The notes: generated by a model not told the origin, from the letters alone. Positions 39,701-49,020 are shown, counted from the first letter of the stretch. The stretch is 64,000 nt of DNA from Sporosarcina gallistercoris (GCF_014836415.1 NZ_JACSQY010000006.1:1-64000), one strand, 5' to 3'. Numbers and translations: made by a program.

Positions 39701-39714
39701 GTTCATGTATGAAC
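39701..39714. promoter_or_regulatory. GTTCAT-GT-ATGAAC inverted repeat before the DUF4256 gene
   Basis: Six-base perfect arms about 55 bases upstream of the DUF4256 start. The right arm and following GGTATCATTTGAAC sequence (a -10-like TATCAT) are preserved in the relic at 35835, where the left arm has decayed. Confidence 0.4.
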
Positions 39715-39768
39715 AAACCATGGTATCATTTGAACTATCAAAAGAGTGCTGATTAAGGGGGAACGTAT

Positions 39769-40350
39769 ATGACGAACCAAAGTGAAAACATGGCAAAGAA
39801 AGAGTTGCCAGTCGAACGATGTGAAGAACTGCTTAGTGCATTGAAAACACGATTCGAGGACAATATGCACCGTCATCCAGATTTAAAGTGGACAAACATC
39901 CAAACAAAACTCAATGCGAATCCTGAAAAACTCTGGTCACTGAACGAAATGGAGAGAACAGGTGGCGAGCCGGATGTCGTCGGATATGACGAAGAGACGG
40001 ATGTTTATAACTTCTACGATTGTTCCGCAGAAAGCCCTTCAGGCCGCAGAAGTGTTTGCTTCGATCCTGAAGCTCTCGAATCCCGAAAAAAGAACAAGCC
40101 AGCTCATAGCGCTGTGGGGATGGCGGCGGAAATGGGCATCGAATTGCTGGATGAAGAGCAGTATCGCTCGTTACAACAACTCGAAAACTTCGACAAGAAA
40201 ACGTCCAGTTGGATTCAAACGCCTCAACCAATCCGAGAACTCGGTGGAGGACTGTTTTGTGATTTCCGCTATGCGACCGTTTTTGTTTACCATAATGGGG
40301 TTGAATCTTATTATGCAGCTAGAGGATTCCGTGGAGTCCTGAACGTATAA
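39769..40350 (+). CDS. DUF4256 domain protein
   Basis: A 193-residue cytoplasmic protein matching DUF4256, a family common in Bacillales and Enterobacteria with no known function. Conserved features include E-R-T-G-G-E-P-D-V-V near residue 63, F-Y-D-C-S-A-E-S-P near 84 and a C-terminal A-A-R-G-F-R-G. The ribosome binding site is AAGGGGG. Its 5' region is present as a broken second copy 3.9 kb upstream. A strong terminator follows. Confidence 0.88.
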   Translation: MTNQSENMAKKELPVERCEELLSALKTRFEDNMHRHPDLKWTNIQTKLNANPEKLWSLNEMERTGGEPDVVGYDEETDVYNFYDCSAESPSGRRSVCFDPEALESRKKNKPAHSAVGMAAEMGIELLDEEQYRSLQQLENFDKKTSSWIQTPQPIRELGGGLFCDFRYATVFVYHNGVESYYAARGFRGVLNV

Positions 40351-40364
40351 CCAAAAAGCTCATT

Positions 40365-40408
40365 ACAACAGTCTCAATCCTTCACTGGTTTGAGACTGTT
40401 GTATGTTT
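40365..40408 (+). terminator. Terminator after the DUF4256 gene
   Basis: ACAACAGTCTCAA and TTGAGACTGTTGT are perfect arms around a 12-base loop. The T-run after it is interrupted (ATGTTTC), so efficiency is uncertain. Confidence 0.7.
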
Positions 40409-40428
40409 CATGATGTTACTCTTACCTA

Positions 40429-40690
40429 AATGTAAAAGTAGAGGTTCGAAGGGAGTTCAGCATGTTGCCGTTGAGAGATACGATTCATTCGCGGAAGGAA
40501 GCATTAAAGAACAGGTATTCTTTGAAATGTTAACGGATGCATACGTATATACGATTTGGGTATTTCCTACATGACCACTCTATTAATCGAATATAGGTTT
40601 GAATGATTTTATGGAAGACGGAGCGGCAGTCATTACGAGATTGACAAGAAGTGAACTTGAAACTTTTCTATCAACCTCAATACCAATAAA
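40429..40690 (+). pseudogene. Decayed gene of unknown family
   Basis: Two plus-strand coding-like pieces. The first reads through V-A-V-E-R-Y-D-S-F-A-E-G-S and ends at a TGA near 40574. The second contains N-D-F-M-E-D-G-A-A-V-I-T-R and runs into the paiA leader. Neither piece has a start with a good ribosome binding site. They could be parts of one former gene. I do not recognise the family. Confidence 0.4.
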
Positions 40691-40704
40691 AAGGAGTGGA
40701 CTAA

Positions 40705-41226
<522 letters not shown>

Positions 41227-41328
41227 CTTGTCTTGTTAGGAAGGTGCCAGAATGTAACACAAAACTATGCAATTCGAAAATGAGTTTAACTTGTTACGTG
41301 CAACTTAAAAAGGCAACGAAAGAGATAA

Positions 41329-41362
41329 AAAAAACCGCCACACAAAAAAATGGCGGTTTTTT
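41329..41362 (+). terminator. Terminator after paiA
   Basis: AAAACCGCCA and TGGCGGTTTT pair around a loop of A-rich sequence and are followed by TTC. It lies about 100 bases after the paiA stop. Confidence 0.85.
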
Positions 41363-41757
41363 CTATTCCTACTGGGCATCAAGGAAAATGCCGTTGTGCT
41401 AATAAGGGAATAAAAAACTGAAGCTGACTGACCTTCATCATCATTTCTTCCCTTAACAATTCTTATTTCAGTTGGACGTATCCGACTTCCTCATATTCCT
41501 AAGTGGTCTCCGTATTGCACTTGCTTCCTTCGACTTGTAATTTGATTTATAAAATATCGACAAAGGATTCTAGTGACTTCATGTAAAGACTTGGCCAGAA
41601 CTAAGTAATGGTTCAGGCAATTCAATAGTGGAGACTTCAATAACACTATCTCTAAAATCGTTAGGGCATCAAGTGTTTTTAAGGAATGGAATAATTCACG
41701 TTAGTCATCAAATCAAAAGGGAATACTAATACGGATATGAAAAAGGAGTGATGGAAC
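41363..41757. other. Intergenic region, nothing recognised
   Basis: About 390 AT-rich bases between the paiA terminator and the ydhK-like pseudogene. I see no ORF with a ribosome binding site, no RNA gene and no repeat beyond the AAAAAGGAG leader of the next gene. Confidence 0.5.
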
Positions 41758-42317
41758 ATGAAAAAACAACTACTTGCAACAAGCGCTGCATTCGCTCTAG
41801 TGCTGGCAGGGTGCGGAGCGACGACAACGAAAGAAGACAAACACACTACAAGTGAAGAAGTTTCCCATGATGATATGGAGGGCATGGATCATTCCAGTGA
41901 TGGGAGTCTACCTGAAGGTTTAAAGGAAGCGGAAAATCCTACATTCCCGGTTGGCTCTGAAGCAATCATTCAAACGGATCACATGGAAGGCATGAATGGA
42001 GCAACCGCACAATCGTCGGAGCGTATGATACGACTGCCTATGCCATCACCTATACACCGACAGATGGCGGAGAGAAAGTGACCAATCACAAATGGGTGAT
42101 TCACGAAGAACTCGAAGATCCGGCAGCGCCGACACTTGAAAAAGGAACTGAAGTGACCACCCTTGCTGACCATATGAAAGGGATGAAGGGAGCGAAAGCA
42201 GAAATCGAATCTGCTAAGCAAACGACTGTTTACATGATCGATTATGTGCCGACAACCGGTGGAGATGAAGTGAAAAACCATAAATGGGTTGTGGAAGACG
42301 AATTATCTAAGAAGTGA
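41758..42317 (+). pseudogene. ydhK: YdhK-family lipoprotein (DUF1541), frameshifted
   Basis: The N-terminal part (signal, lipobox L-A-G-C with Cys19, D-H-M-E-G-M repeat) and the C-terminal part (N-H-K-W-V ... D-H-M-K-G-M ... N-H-K-W-V) are in different frames. One base missing at about 42007-42010 (GCAACCGC|ACAATCG) restores a continuous YdhK protein with two DUF1541 repeats. As read, the first frame ends at 42081. The family is a secreted or membrane-anchored lipoprotein of unknown role, often near copper or stress genes. It may be a true mutation or a sequencing error. Confidence 0.87.
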
Positions 42318-42476
42318 TTATGAATTGAGAGAGCTGCCGAGTGCAGCTCTTATTTGTTTGGAAGAAGAAGGTCAGTTTCTGAGTAAATCATCTTCGTATG
42401 CTAAACTGATAAGAAAATCGATAGGCAACGATGCGTAAGCGCAACGGAGCCTTCCGGTAATAAAAAAGGAGTCCAT

Positions 42477-43130
42477 ATGAAAATCACAATTGACAACGAA
42501 GTCTTCCATTACAATGTGCAATATGGAAAAGGGAAGAAACTTTCCTTACATATCGATTCATTCGGTTTCATCACCGTGAAAGCACCGAATGGCACAACTG
42601 AGCACGTCATCCAGCAAGAACTGCACAAGTGGGGAAGTTGGATTGTAGAGAGGATGAAGGAAAGGGAGTCCGAAAAGATAGATCCACTCGCCCGGCAATA
42701 TGTACCTAATGGGACATTCCGTTATCTAGGAGAAGAACGCCTGCTGCAGGAACTCATTGAAACACAGGGTCTTAGTGAAGACCAACTCCGACACAATTTG
42801 AAGAAGTTCTACTTCACCCAATGCAAAACCCTTATCGAAACACGCATCAAACGGTATCAGAAAGAACTGAAAGTCTCGGCAAAAGAGATTGAAATCATCG
42901 AGTCGTTCGGCAAATGGGGAAGCTGCAACTCGAGCAAGAAACTCGCATTCAACTATCGGCTTGCCATGGCACCCGTCGATGTCATCGACTACGTCATCGT
43001 TCACGAACTGTGCCACATCACGCACATGAACCATGATCGATCGTTTTGGCGGCGTGTCGGAAGCATCATGCCGGATTATAAGGAAAAGGAAGACTACCTT
43101 GCGAGCAACCAGCATAGGATGACCCTTTGA
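42477..43130 (+). CDS. YgjP-like zinc metallopeptidase
   Basis: A 217-residue M48-like/DUF45 (YgjP) metallopeptidase. The H-E-L-C-H motif is at residues 176-180, with the third ligand probably in the N-H-D-R-S-F-W stretch. The N-terminal beta-rich part contains G-K-G-K-K-L-S-L-H-I. It is cytoplasmic by lack of a signal; the substrate is unknown. The ribosome binding site AAAGGAG is 7 bases from the ATG. It is a single gene. Confidence 0.9.
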   Translation: MKITIDNEVFHYNVQYGKGKKLSLHIDSFGFITVKAPNGTTEHVIQQELHKWGSWIVERMKERESEKIDPLARQYVPNGTFRYLGEERLLQELIETQGLSEDQLRHNLKKFYFTQCKTLIETRIKRYQKELKVSAKEIEIIESFGKWGSCNSSKKLAFNYRLAMAPVDVIDYVIVHELCHITHMNHDRSFWRRVGSIMPDYKEKEDYLASNQHRMTL

Positions 43131-43160
43131 TTAAAGTACCTATAATGTGGAATTTCGGAT

Positions 43161-43589
43161 TTAAGTAAATGGTTCAACTATCTTTTTTTCGTAAGAAGAC
43201 AGCACGATATTCGTTGAGGGCGTACCATATTGCATGGAATCATCGATGAATTGCTCTAAACTCTCTACAGAGTACGTTGCTAATTTGACAATATAGCTAA
43301 TTTCACCTGCTACTCGATAACACTCAAGTACATCCGGATGATCATGGCAAAATTCAGCTAATGCTTTACAATCCCTCGATGTGAACAAAACCAGCGCAGA
43401 AATGGGACGGTTCATTTTTTTTAGAGAAACATGTGCATGATACCCTTCAATCACATGTTGGTCCTCCAGTTTCCGTACACGCTCAGTTACAGAAGGGGAA
43501 GATAAGTGAACGGCTTCTCCTAAATCCTTCATTGAAATTTTTGCGTTCGATTGTAAAAGACTTACAATCTGTTTATCAATTTGATCCAT
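43161..43589 (-). CDS. Lrp/AsnC family transcriptional regulator
   Basis: A 142-residue protein with an N-terminal helix-turn-helix (about residues 3-55; the S-P-S-V-T-E-R-V-R-K-L-E recognition region is typical) and a C-terminal RAM/AsnC ligand-binding domain. It is divergent from the DJ-1/PfpI gene across 141 bases. That gap holds a TAACTT-n7-AAGTTA inverted repeat (43621-43639), a plausible binding site for itself. Confidence 0.92.
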   Translation of the reverse strand: MDQIDKQIVSLLQSNAKISMKDLGEAVHLSSPSVTERVRKLEDQHVIEGYHAHVSLKKMNRPISALVLFTSRDCKALAEFCHDHPDVLECYRVAGEISYIVKLATYSVESLEQFIDDSMQYGTPSTNIVLSSYEKKIVEPFT

Positions 43590-43620
43590 GAAATAGCCAA
43601 CCTTCTTTTTTAAAAAAGAA

Positions 43621-43639
43621 TAACTTAAATTCCAAGTTA
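43621..43639. promoter_or_regulatory. TAACTT-n7-AAGTTA inverted repeat, candidate Lrp-type operator
   Basis: Perfect six-base arms about 30 bases upstream of the Lrp/AsnC start, between the two divergent genes. Confidence 0.4.
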
Positions 43640-43730
43640 ATTAAAGCGAAACAATGAAATATCCTTTGATGCCTTATTTATGAACCTTCATTCTTTATAT
43701 AAAATAAGGTGACAGGAGGCGATTAGAGAT

Positions 43731-44312
43731 ATGAAAAAGATCCTATTATTATTGGCTGATGGATTTGAAGCGGTTGAAGCGAGTGTATTTTCGGATGTAC
43801 TAGGTTGGAATCGATGGGAGGGCGATGGATCCACCGAGGTCGTAACAGTCGGTCTTCGAGATAAATTAACGTGTACATGGAACTTTACTGTCCTACCAGA
43901 AAAAACGCTTGATGAGATTGTACTAGATGAGTTTGATGCTCTCGCTATTCCAGGTGGATTTGAAGAAGCTGGATTTTACGAAGATGCGTTCAGTCCTCCT
44001 TTTTTAAATGTAATCCGGCATTTTCATGCCAATCAGAAGCCGATTGCTAGTATTTGTGTGGCATCATTGGCATTAGGTAAAAGCGGAATTCTTCAAGGTA
44101 AAAAAGCTACGACTTACAATCATTCAACGAGTATCCGAAAAGAGCAGTTGAAGAATTTCGGAGCAGTTGTACAAAATGACCTTGTTGTTGAAGATGGTCA
44201 TATTATTACATCGTCAAATCCAGGTACAGCATTCGATGTTGCATTTCTATTACTCGAAAACCTAACCACTAAAGAGAACGCAGATCACGTAAAGGAACTT
44301 ATGGGGTTTTAG
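43731..44312 (+). CDS. DJ-1/PfpI family protein
   Basis: A 193-residue protein with the DJ-1/PfpI fold. The nucleophile-elbow cysteine is C109 in S-I-C-V-A-S, and A-I-P-G-G-F-E-E-A-G precedes it. Family members act as glyoxalases, deglycases or chaperone-like stress proteins; the reaction here is not assignable. It is divergent from an Lrp/AsnC regulator that may control it. The ribosome binding site is AGGAGG, with a TATAAA box upstream. Confidence 0.87.
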   Translation: MKKILLLLADGFEAVEASVFSDVLGWNRWEGDGSTEVVTVGLRDKLTCTWNFTVLPEKTLDEIVLDEFDALAIPGGFEEAGFYEDAFSPPFLNVIRHFHANQKPIASICVASLALGKSGILQGKKATTYNHSTSIRKEQLKNFGAVVQNDLVVEDGHIITSSNPGTAFDVAFLLLENLTTKENADHVKELMGF

Positions 44313-44448
44313 ATTGATCTTCAATCAGGCAACGCTTTAGGGTAATACTTAGTAGGAAGATTGAGGACTGATAAAAAATTGACGACAGACGACCTTGCGA
44401 GCAATTAACACATGAGCATCCAACAAACAATTACTGAATTTTAAGGAG

Positions 44449-44955
44449 TTAGTCAGAATACAGGGATAAGAGTTCATGTGATGATGCATCACTTGCATCA
44501 CTCAGGTCCACAAAGTAGTCCAATTGCCATTTTTGTGTGGCGATGGCCTGTGGACTAGTGGGCTTATCCCAACTAGGATACACTCTAAATGCCATTTTTC
44601 CGTTTGTACTAGTTGTTGTAAGAATGTTTCTGCTTGCGAGGATTGTTTTTGGAAAGATGAATTGTCCAAAATGGTGTTCAGTAAAGGTATTGATGACAAC
44701 TAAATCAGGGGATGTATCGTATGGGAAGGGCTGATTCCGATTGAATTCATCTTTTTCCCAGAGAGCAACGAATTGCCCTTTCTTTGCAGGAGTGATTTTT
44801 GCAACTCTGAAACGAACCGATTTAGCGCCTAACTGGAAGGTTCCAGCTCCGTACTCAGAGTTTTGACGTTCTTCTTGAACATCGTTAATTGTGAAATGAT
44901 TAGGCTGATATACATGTTTATTTACATACGCTAAGAATGTTTGAAAATCATTCAT
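44449..44955 (-). CDS. mepB: MepB family protein
   Basis: A 168-residue protein that matches MepB, first named in the Staphylococcus mepRAB multidrug operon. Conserved stretches include E-Y-G-A-G-T-F, K-K-G-Q-F-V-A-L-W-E-K and F-R-V-Y-P-S-W-D-K-P. No mepR or mepA is nearby. The biochemical role is unknown. Confidence 0.85.
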   Translation of the reverse strand: MNDFQTFLAYVNKHVYQPNHFTINDVQEERQNSEYGAGTFQLGAKSVRFRVAKITPAKKGQFVALWEKDEFNRNQPFPYDTSPDLVVINTFTEHHFGQFIFPKTILASRNILTTTSTNGKMAFRVYPSWDKPTSPQAIATQKWQLDYFVDLSDASDASSHELLSLYSD

Positions 44956-45121
44956 TACTTTGCCCCCTCAACTTATTACGAATATCTATCTGTACAGAAC
45001 GTTTGTTCTATTATATAACTCTTCGAAAAAATTAGCAAAGAAAAAAAGAGTCTATCGCCCTTCTGGAATGGGTGACACAGGTAGAATCCGCAACCAACTC
45101 TACACGTAAAGGAGATCATCC

Positions 45122-45742
45122 ATGGAAACTGAAATTCTCACTATCTTCAACGAACAGCAAAAACCGATTGGCACGGCAACGCGCGAAGAAACCCATCGTC
45201 TTGGCCATTGGCATGAAACGTTCCATTGTTGGTTTGTTGCGAAAGAAAATGGACAGGACATGCTCTACTTGCAACTACGTAGTCCTATGAAGAAAGACTA
45301 TCCGAACTTATTGGACATCACTGCAGCTGGACATTTACTCGCGACTGAAAGTATCGAAGACGGTGTAAGAGAGATTCAAGAAGAAACGGGAATCGCTGTC
45401 GCGTTTGAAGACTTGCATCCGCTCGGTGTCATCCCCTATTCCATGAAAAAGCCTGACATGATGGATAATGAGCTGGCTCATGTGTTTGTGTATCATACAG
45501 AACACAACTTAAGTGATTTTCACGTACAGCCGGAAGAAGTGGCGGGAATGTATAAGGTGGCGTTCAAAGACTTCGCAGAATTGTGGAGGGACCATGTGGA
45601 TTCAATTCCAAACCAGGGATTTGTACTGACAGAGAATGGGGAACATCAGCTTGTGCACCAACACTTAAGCAGAATCGATTTTGTCCCGCATCCGATTGAC
45701 TACTATGAAGATGTGATTCGGGGAATAGAAGCTATTCTTTGA
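45122..45742 (+). CDS. NUDIX hydrolase, IPP isomerase-like
   Basis: A 206-residue YfcD-type NUDIX protein. The N-terminal G-H-W-H-E-T-F-H-C-W-F resembles isopentenyl diphosphate isomerase-type NUDIX enzymes. The Nudix box runs from G-H-L-L-A-T-E near residue 73 to R-E-I-Q-E-E-T-G-I. The substrate is unknown; a nucleotide diphosphate derivative is likely. The ribosome binding site is AAAGGAG. It is a single gene. Confidence 0.88.
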   Translation: METEILTIFNEQQKPIGTATREETHRLGHWHETFHCWFVAKENGQDMLYLQLRSPMKKDYPNLLDITAAGHLLATESIEDGVREIQEETGIAVAFEDLHPLGVIPYSMKKPDMMDNELAHVFVYHTEHNLSDFHVQPEEVAGMYKVAFKDFAELWRDHVDSIPNQGFVLTENGEHQLVHQHLSRIDFVPHPIDYYEDVIRGIEAIL

Positions 45743-45815
45743 GGAAAATAGGACGACCACATCACGGATACAACTTATTAAGAAAAATGGAGACCGTGTG
45801 TTTCGGAAAAACAAA

Positions 45816-45839
45816 AAAGCAGCTGCAAGAGCTGCTTTA
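45816..45839 (-). terminator. Terminator of the D-Ala-D-Ala carboxypeptidase gene
   Basis: AAAGCAGCT and AGCTGCTTT pair perfectly. Read on the minus strand it ends in a run of six T. It lies 85 bases after the carboxypeptidase stop codon and probably also blocks the opposite NUDIX transcript. Confidence 0.83.
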
Positions 45840-45923
45840 ACTAGTGTTCGGTTTCAGAGCGAATTGAATTTCATATTAGCAAACCGCATCGAGATCTTAA
45901 AATTGAATTCGTCCCATATTTTA

Positions 45924-46835
45924 TTATCTTTCACCCGCGCTGACTTCTGCAAACAGCTCCAGCGTATCCTTTTTCTGTGCATGGTCCGGATGGCTGATGT
46001 CCTCAAGCGGTGCCCCCATGACGATTGTGACGTACTCACGGTTTCCAGATGTACCGAGCGTAGCCCAGCACTGGCCGGCTTCGTATGTCGTACCGGATTT
46101 TCCACCGAGAATTTCAAAGCCGTTCTGTTCCGCTGCATTCAAGGAAGAGAGAACCGTTGACTTCAACGTGATGCCTTGCGGATGATTCGCGGTCGGTGTT
46201 GTCTGGAATGACCCTTTCGTGAAGATGGCTTTGAAATTTTGGTTATCCAAAGCGTAATCGAGCAGTTTGGCCATATCCGAAGCGGTCGTATATTGTTTTG
46301 CGTCATGCAGGCCTTCCGGATTTGTAAAGCGGGTATGGGTCATTCCAAGCTCTGCCGCTTTGTCGTTCATGAGCTGCACAAACTGTTGCGTACTCCCAGC
46401 TACATGGATCGCGAGAGAGTTTGAGGCTTCTCCGCCTGAAGGTAACATCGTTCCATATAGCAAATCCCGGTAGGTGACAGCTTCCCGACCAAAGAACCCC
46501 GCCATTGAAGCGTTTTGCGCCATCATTTCCTGATAGGTTGCTGTATCGACGGGAGCACTCGCAGAGAGGTCTTTAATATGCTCAAGCGCTACAAGAGTGG
46601 TCATCATTTTCGTCAGCGATGCAGGATACGCTTTCTGGTCTGCATTTTTCTCATACACCGCTTTTCCAGTAGAGCGATCCACCATGAGGATATACTGACT
46701 CGAATAGTCATCAGTCTGAAGAACGCCTGGCATCTCTTTCAAAACCAGACCATTCCAACCAGTCACTTTCATGGCGATGACCAAAACGACAGCAAAAAGA
46801 ATCATCCCCCGTAAAAACGTCCACAACTTCTTCAT
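45924..46835 (-). CDS. D-alanyl-D-alanine carboxypeptidase (S11, PBP5-like)
   Basis: A 303-residue penicillin-binding DD-carboxypeptidase that trims peptidoglycan stem peptides outside the membrane. An N-terminal signal or anchor helix covers about residues 8-24. The S-x-x-K motif is S73-L-T-K76. The second motif lies at S133-G-G, and the third is K246-S-G, with Ser in place of the usual Thr. It lacks the long C-terminal PBP5 domain. The start at 46835 follows a GGAAGG box; upstream in-frame codons cross the promoter. Confidence 0.9.
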   Translation of the reverse strand: MKKLWTFLRGMILFAVVLVIAMKVTGWNGLVLKEMPGVLQTDDYSSQYILMVDRSTGKAVYEKNADQKAYPASLTKMMTTLVALEHIKDLSASAPVDTATYQEMMAQNASMAGFFGREAVTYRDLLYGTMLPSGGEASNSLAIHVAGSTQQFVQLMNDKAAELGMTHTRFTNPEGLHDAKQYTTASDMAKLLDYALDNQNFKAIFTKGSFQTTPTANHPQGITLKSTVLSSLNAAEQNGFEILGGKSGTTYEAGQCWATLGTSGNREYVTIVMGAPLEDISHPDHAQKKDTLELFAEVSAGER

Positions 46836-46870
46836 GTTGCATCTACCTTCCATTTCTCTAGTTCCGGATT

Positions 46871-46899
46871 TTAATATTCTTGTTAAGTATAAGGGACAA
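46871..46899 (-). promoter_or_regulatory. Sigma-A-like promoter of the carboxypeptidase gene
   Basis: TTGTCC (complement of 46894-46899), 17 bases, then TATTAA (complement of 46871-46876), about 35 bases before the start. The rest of the 46836-47153 gap shows nothing further apart from the next gene's GGGGGAG ribosome binding site. Confidence 0.6.
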
Positions 46900-47153
46900 C
46901 CATGAAGGAAAGTACAGGGAAATTCTGAAGTTTTTCTGAAGATGATTGGAGAGTACTCCACAAACACGTTTTTTTGATAGCTAGAGCAAGGTTCCTTTAT
47001 AGGCGTCACTATGAGATGAGCAATTGAACAAAGTGATCTAGTTGGAGGATGAAAAAAGGGATTCTAAACCTCATCTTTCGAAACTTTCCTCTCCCTTACA
47101 CCGTAAACACTAGTAACAGGTTGTCAGGTGGAAAAACGCGAGGGGGAGCGGAG

Positions 47154-47648
47154 ATGAAAGAATTCATCATCAAGCAAAAAATGCTGAGAATGAACGGACA
47201 ATTCAATGTGAAAGACGAACAAGGGAACGATGTATATGAAGTGGAGGGCAGCTTCCTGAAAATCCCGAAAACGTACACGATCCAGGACGCTGAAGCGAAC
47301 GAGGTCGCACGAATCACGAAAAAGGCGTTCAGCTTCCTTCCGACATTCCATCTGGAAGTCGAGGGACAGGAAACCGTGACGATTCAGAAGGAGTTCTCCT
47401 TCCTGAAGCCCCGCTATACGATAGACGCACCCGGCATCGAAGTGCTCGGAACGTGGTGGGAAATGAGTTTCGATGTACTGAAGGACGGAGAAGTGGCGGG
47501 CACCGTGGACAAGAAGTGGTTCCAGTGGGGAGACAGCTACCAAGTGCAGATTTACAATGAAGACTTGGAAAAACTCATCATCGCGCTCGTAATCGCCATC
47601 GATTGTGTGAAAAGTGATCAGAGTGCGGCATCCGCTGCTTCTTTCTAG
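47154..47648 (+). CDS. LURP-one-related/YxjI-like protein
   Basis: A 164-residue beta-rich protein of the LURP-one-related (DUF567, tubby-like fold) family, cytoplasmic. Typical elements are I-I-K-Q-K near residue 4, repeated strands and D-K-K-W-F-Q-W-G-D-S-Y near 120. Function is unknown; the eukaryotic fold relatives bind phospholipids. The ATG at 47154 follows GGGGGAGCGGAG; the longer frame to 47049 lacks a good signal. Confidence 0.85.
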   Translation: MKEFIIKQKMLRMNGQFNVKDEQGNDVYEVEGSFLKIPKTYTIQDAEANEVARITKKAFSFLPTFHLEVEGQETVTIQKEFSFLKPRYTIDAPGIEVLGTWWEMSFDVLKDGEVAGTVDKKWFQWGDSYQVQIYNEDLEKLIIALVIAIDCVKSDQSAASAASF

Positions 47649-47973
47649 GCCAGTGACCACTTCAGTTTCAGACAGGTGAATTAAGCTGATATCTCTTGAA
47701 ACTGATAATTCTATAGCGAGCGCAAAAAGCGGAATTGACGTAACTCATTTTGAAGCACGGGACTAGGCATCTACGAAAATGGATAAGAACAAGACAGTCC
47801 ATTCGCCCTCTTAATAGGGAATCGGCACTTGTCTAACATTGCACTGACGTAGTTGCTTAGAGAGGAACTCCACGAGTTACCAGTTATACGTTCATTGACG
47901 TATTTGCTTGGTAATAATTTCTTTTGCATTCCAACTTACGAATATATTTTAAAATCCATGAAGTGAATGAACT
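47649..47973. other. Intergenic region with an inverted repeat, no gene
   Basis: About 325 bases. A TCAGTTTCA / TGAAACTGA inverted repeat (about 47663-47708) lacks a T-run. TTGACGTA- or CTGACGTA-like words recur at about 47736, 47844 and 47894. No ORF with a ribosome binding site was found. Confidence 0.4.
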
Positions 47974-47993
47974 GTCTAATGGTACATGAAAAC

Positions 47994-48002
47994 TGGTATA
48001 AT
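47994..48002 (+). promoter_or_regulatory. Extended -10 promoter of the antitoxin/Fic operon
   Basis: TGG-TATAAT, an extended -10 element 32 bases before the antitoxin start; the -35 region (GTCTAA) is weak. Confidence 0.65.
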
Positions 48003-48033
48003 AGAGGTAAGAACAAATGAGGGGTGTTATTTT

Positions 48034-48219
48034 ATGAATGCAAATTCACGAATAGAACGCCAAAGGCAAGTAGAGTTTGCAGTTGGAATGGCTTCGATTG
48101 ACGGTGGAAAACCAAGTGTATTTACAAAGAATCTTCTAAAGCAATATGAAGAGGGGCAGTTATCCTCCAGTCAATTGAAGCAAGCGATTGTTGAAAAATA
48201 TACAAGGGCCAAACAATGA
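48034..48219 (+). CDS. VbhA-like antitoxin
   Basis: A 61-residue small protein directly upstream of fic, with the layout of VbhA-family antitoxins: a first helix, an A-S-I-D-G-G segment where the inhibitory S-x-x-x-E-G/N motif is expected, then Y-E-E-G-Q-L-S-S-S-Q-L-K. The inhibitory glutamate is not at its usual place (D or G instead), so the fit is partial. It should block ATP binding in the Fic toxin. The start at 48034 follows a GGGGTG box; its stop is 3 bases before the fic ATG. Confidence 0.72.
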   Translation: MNANSRIERQRQVEFAVGMASIDGGKPSVFTKNLLKQYEEGQLSSSQLKQAIVEKYTRAKQ

Positions 48220-48222
48220 TTT

Positions 48223-48942
48223 ATGGATCCTTATATTTATCCTAATACAAACATCTTGATCAACAAATTAGACATTCGTGATGAAAAACAATTAATTGAC
48301 GTTGAAGCACAGTTGTTAATTGCAGGGATAGTAGATATTTCTTCTATAACCTGGAAGATTGATTTTCATAAGTATGATAGTCTCCAAATCATTCATCACT
48401 TTCTTTTTCATGAGCTGTATACATGGGCTGGGAAATTTCGATCAGTCAATATATCTAAAAGCGAACGGGTTTTAAATGGATTATCTGTTGCTTATAGCGA
48501 TAAAGATCACATTGTATCTGATTTAGAAAATGTTTTTAAATGGGCCCAATCCAAACAATGGAGTTATTCTAATCCTAGTCTTATAAAAGACTTTTCTGTA
48601 TTGATGGTGAAACTTTGGCGTATCCATCCTTACCGTGAAGGGAATACAAGAACAGTTTCAATTTTCATGAAGCTCTTTGCTGAAGCAAATAGGTTGGATT
48701 TTAATGCTCAATTACTCTCACAACATGCAGGATATTTGCGGAATGCGCTAGTTCTTGCAGCAGTGGAAGAGGCCCCAGAACCACAATATCTCTTCAATAT
48801 GATGTCAGATGCACTAGATGTAGTCAGTTCCAATAAACTCCATCTTGATGATGAAGCGTCTAGTAGTTATCAAATGATTAGGCAATACAATGTTTCAGAA
48901 CAAGAAGAAAAACCTTTTAAAATTGATCGTGATGATAAATAA
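48223..48942 (+). CDS. Fic family protein (adenylyltransferase toxin)
   Basis: A 239-residue Fic/DOC protein that transfers AMP (or another nucleotide moiety) from NTP to a target hydroxyl. The catalytic motif at residues 135-144 is H-P-Y-R-E-G-N-T-R-T, with Thr for the second Gly, a variant seen in many Fic proteins; the catalytic His135 and acidic Glu139 are kept. The W-A-G-K-F-R beta-hairpin near residue 68 is the usual flap. It is intact, unlike the fic pseudogene at 27743. With the upstream small gene it forms a toxin-antitoxin pair; the target is unknown. Confidence 0.88.
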   Translation: MDPYIYPNTNILINKLDIRDEKQLIDVEAQLLIAGIVDISSITWKIDFHKYDSLQIIHHFLFHELYTWAGKFRSVNISKSERVLNGLSVAYSDKDHIVSDLENVFKWAQSKQWSYSNPSLIKDFSVLMVKLWRIHPYREGNTRTVSIFMKLFAEANRLDFNAQLLSQHAGYLRNALVLAAVEEAPEPQYLFNMMSDALDVVSSNKLHLDDEASSSYQMIRQYNVSEQEEKPFKIDRDDK

Positions 48943-49020
48943 CTTCAAGCCATGGGCTAGAAGGATATCACAAGCGGTCAAAAAGTGGCAGATTCGAGTG
49001 AAAGTCTAGGGGACACCCAT

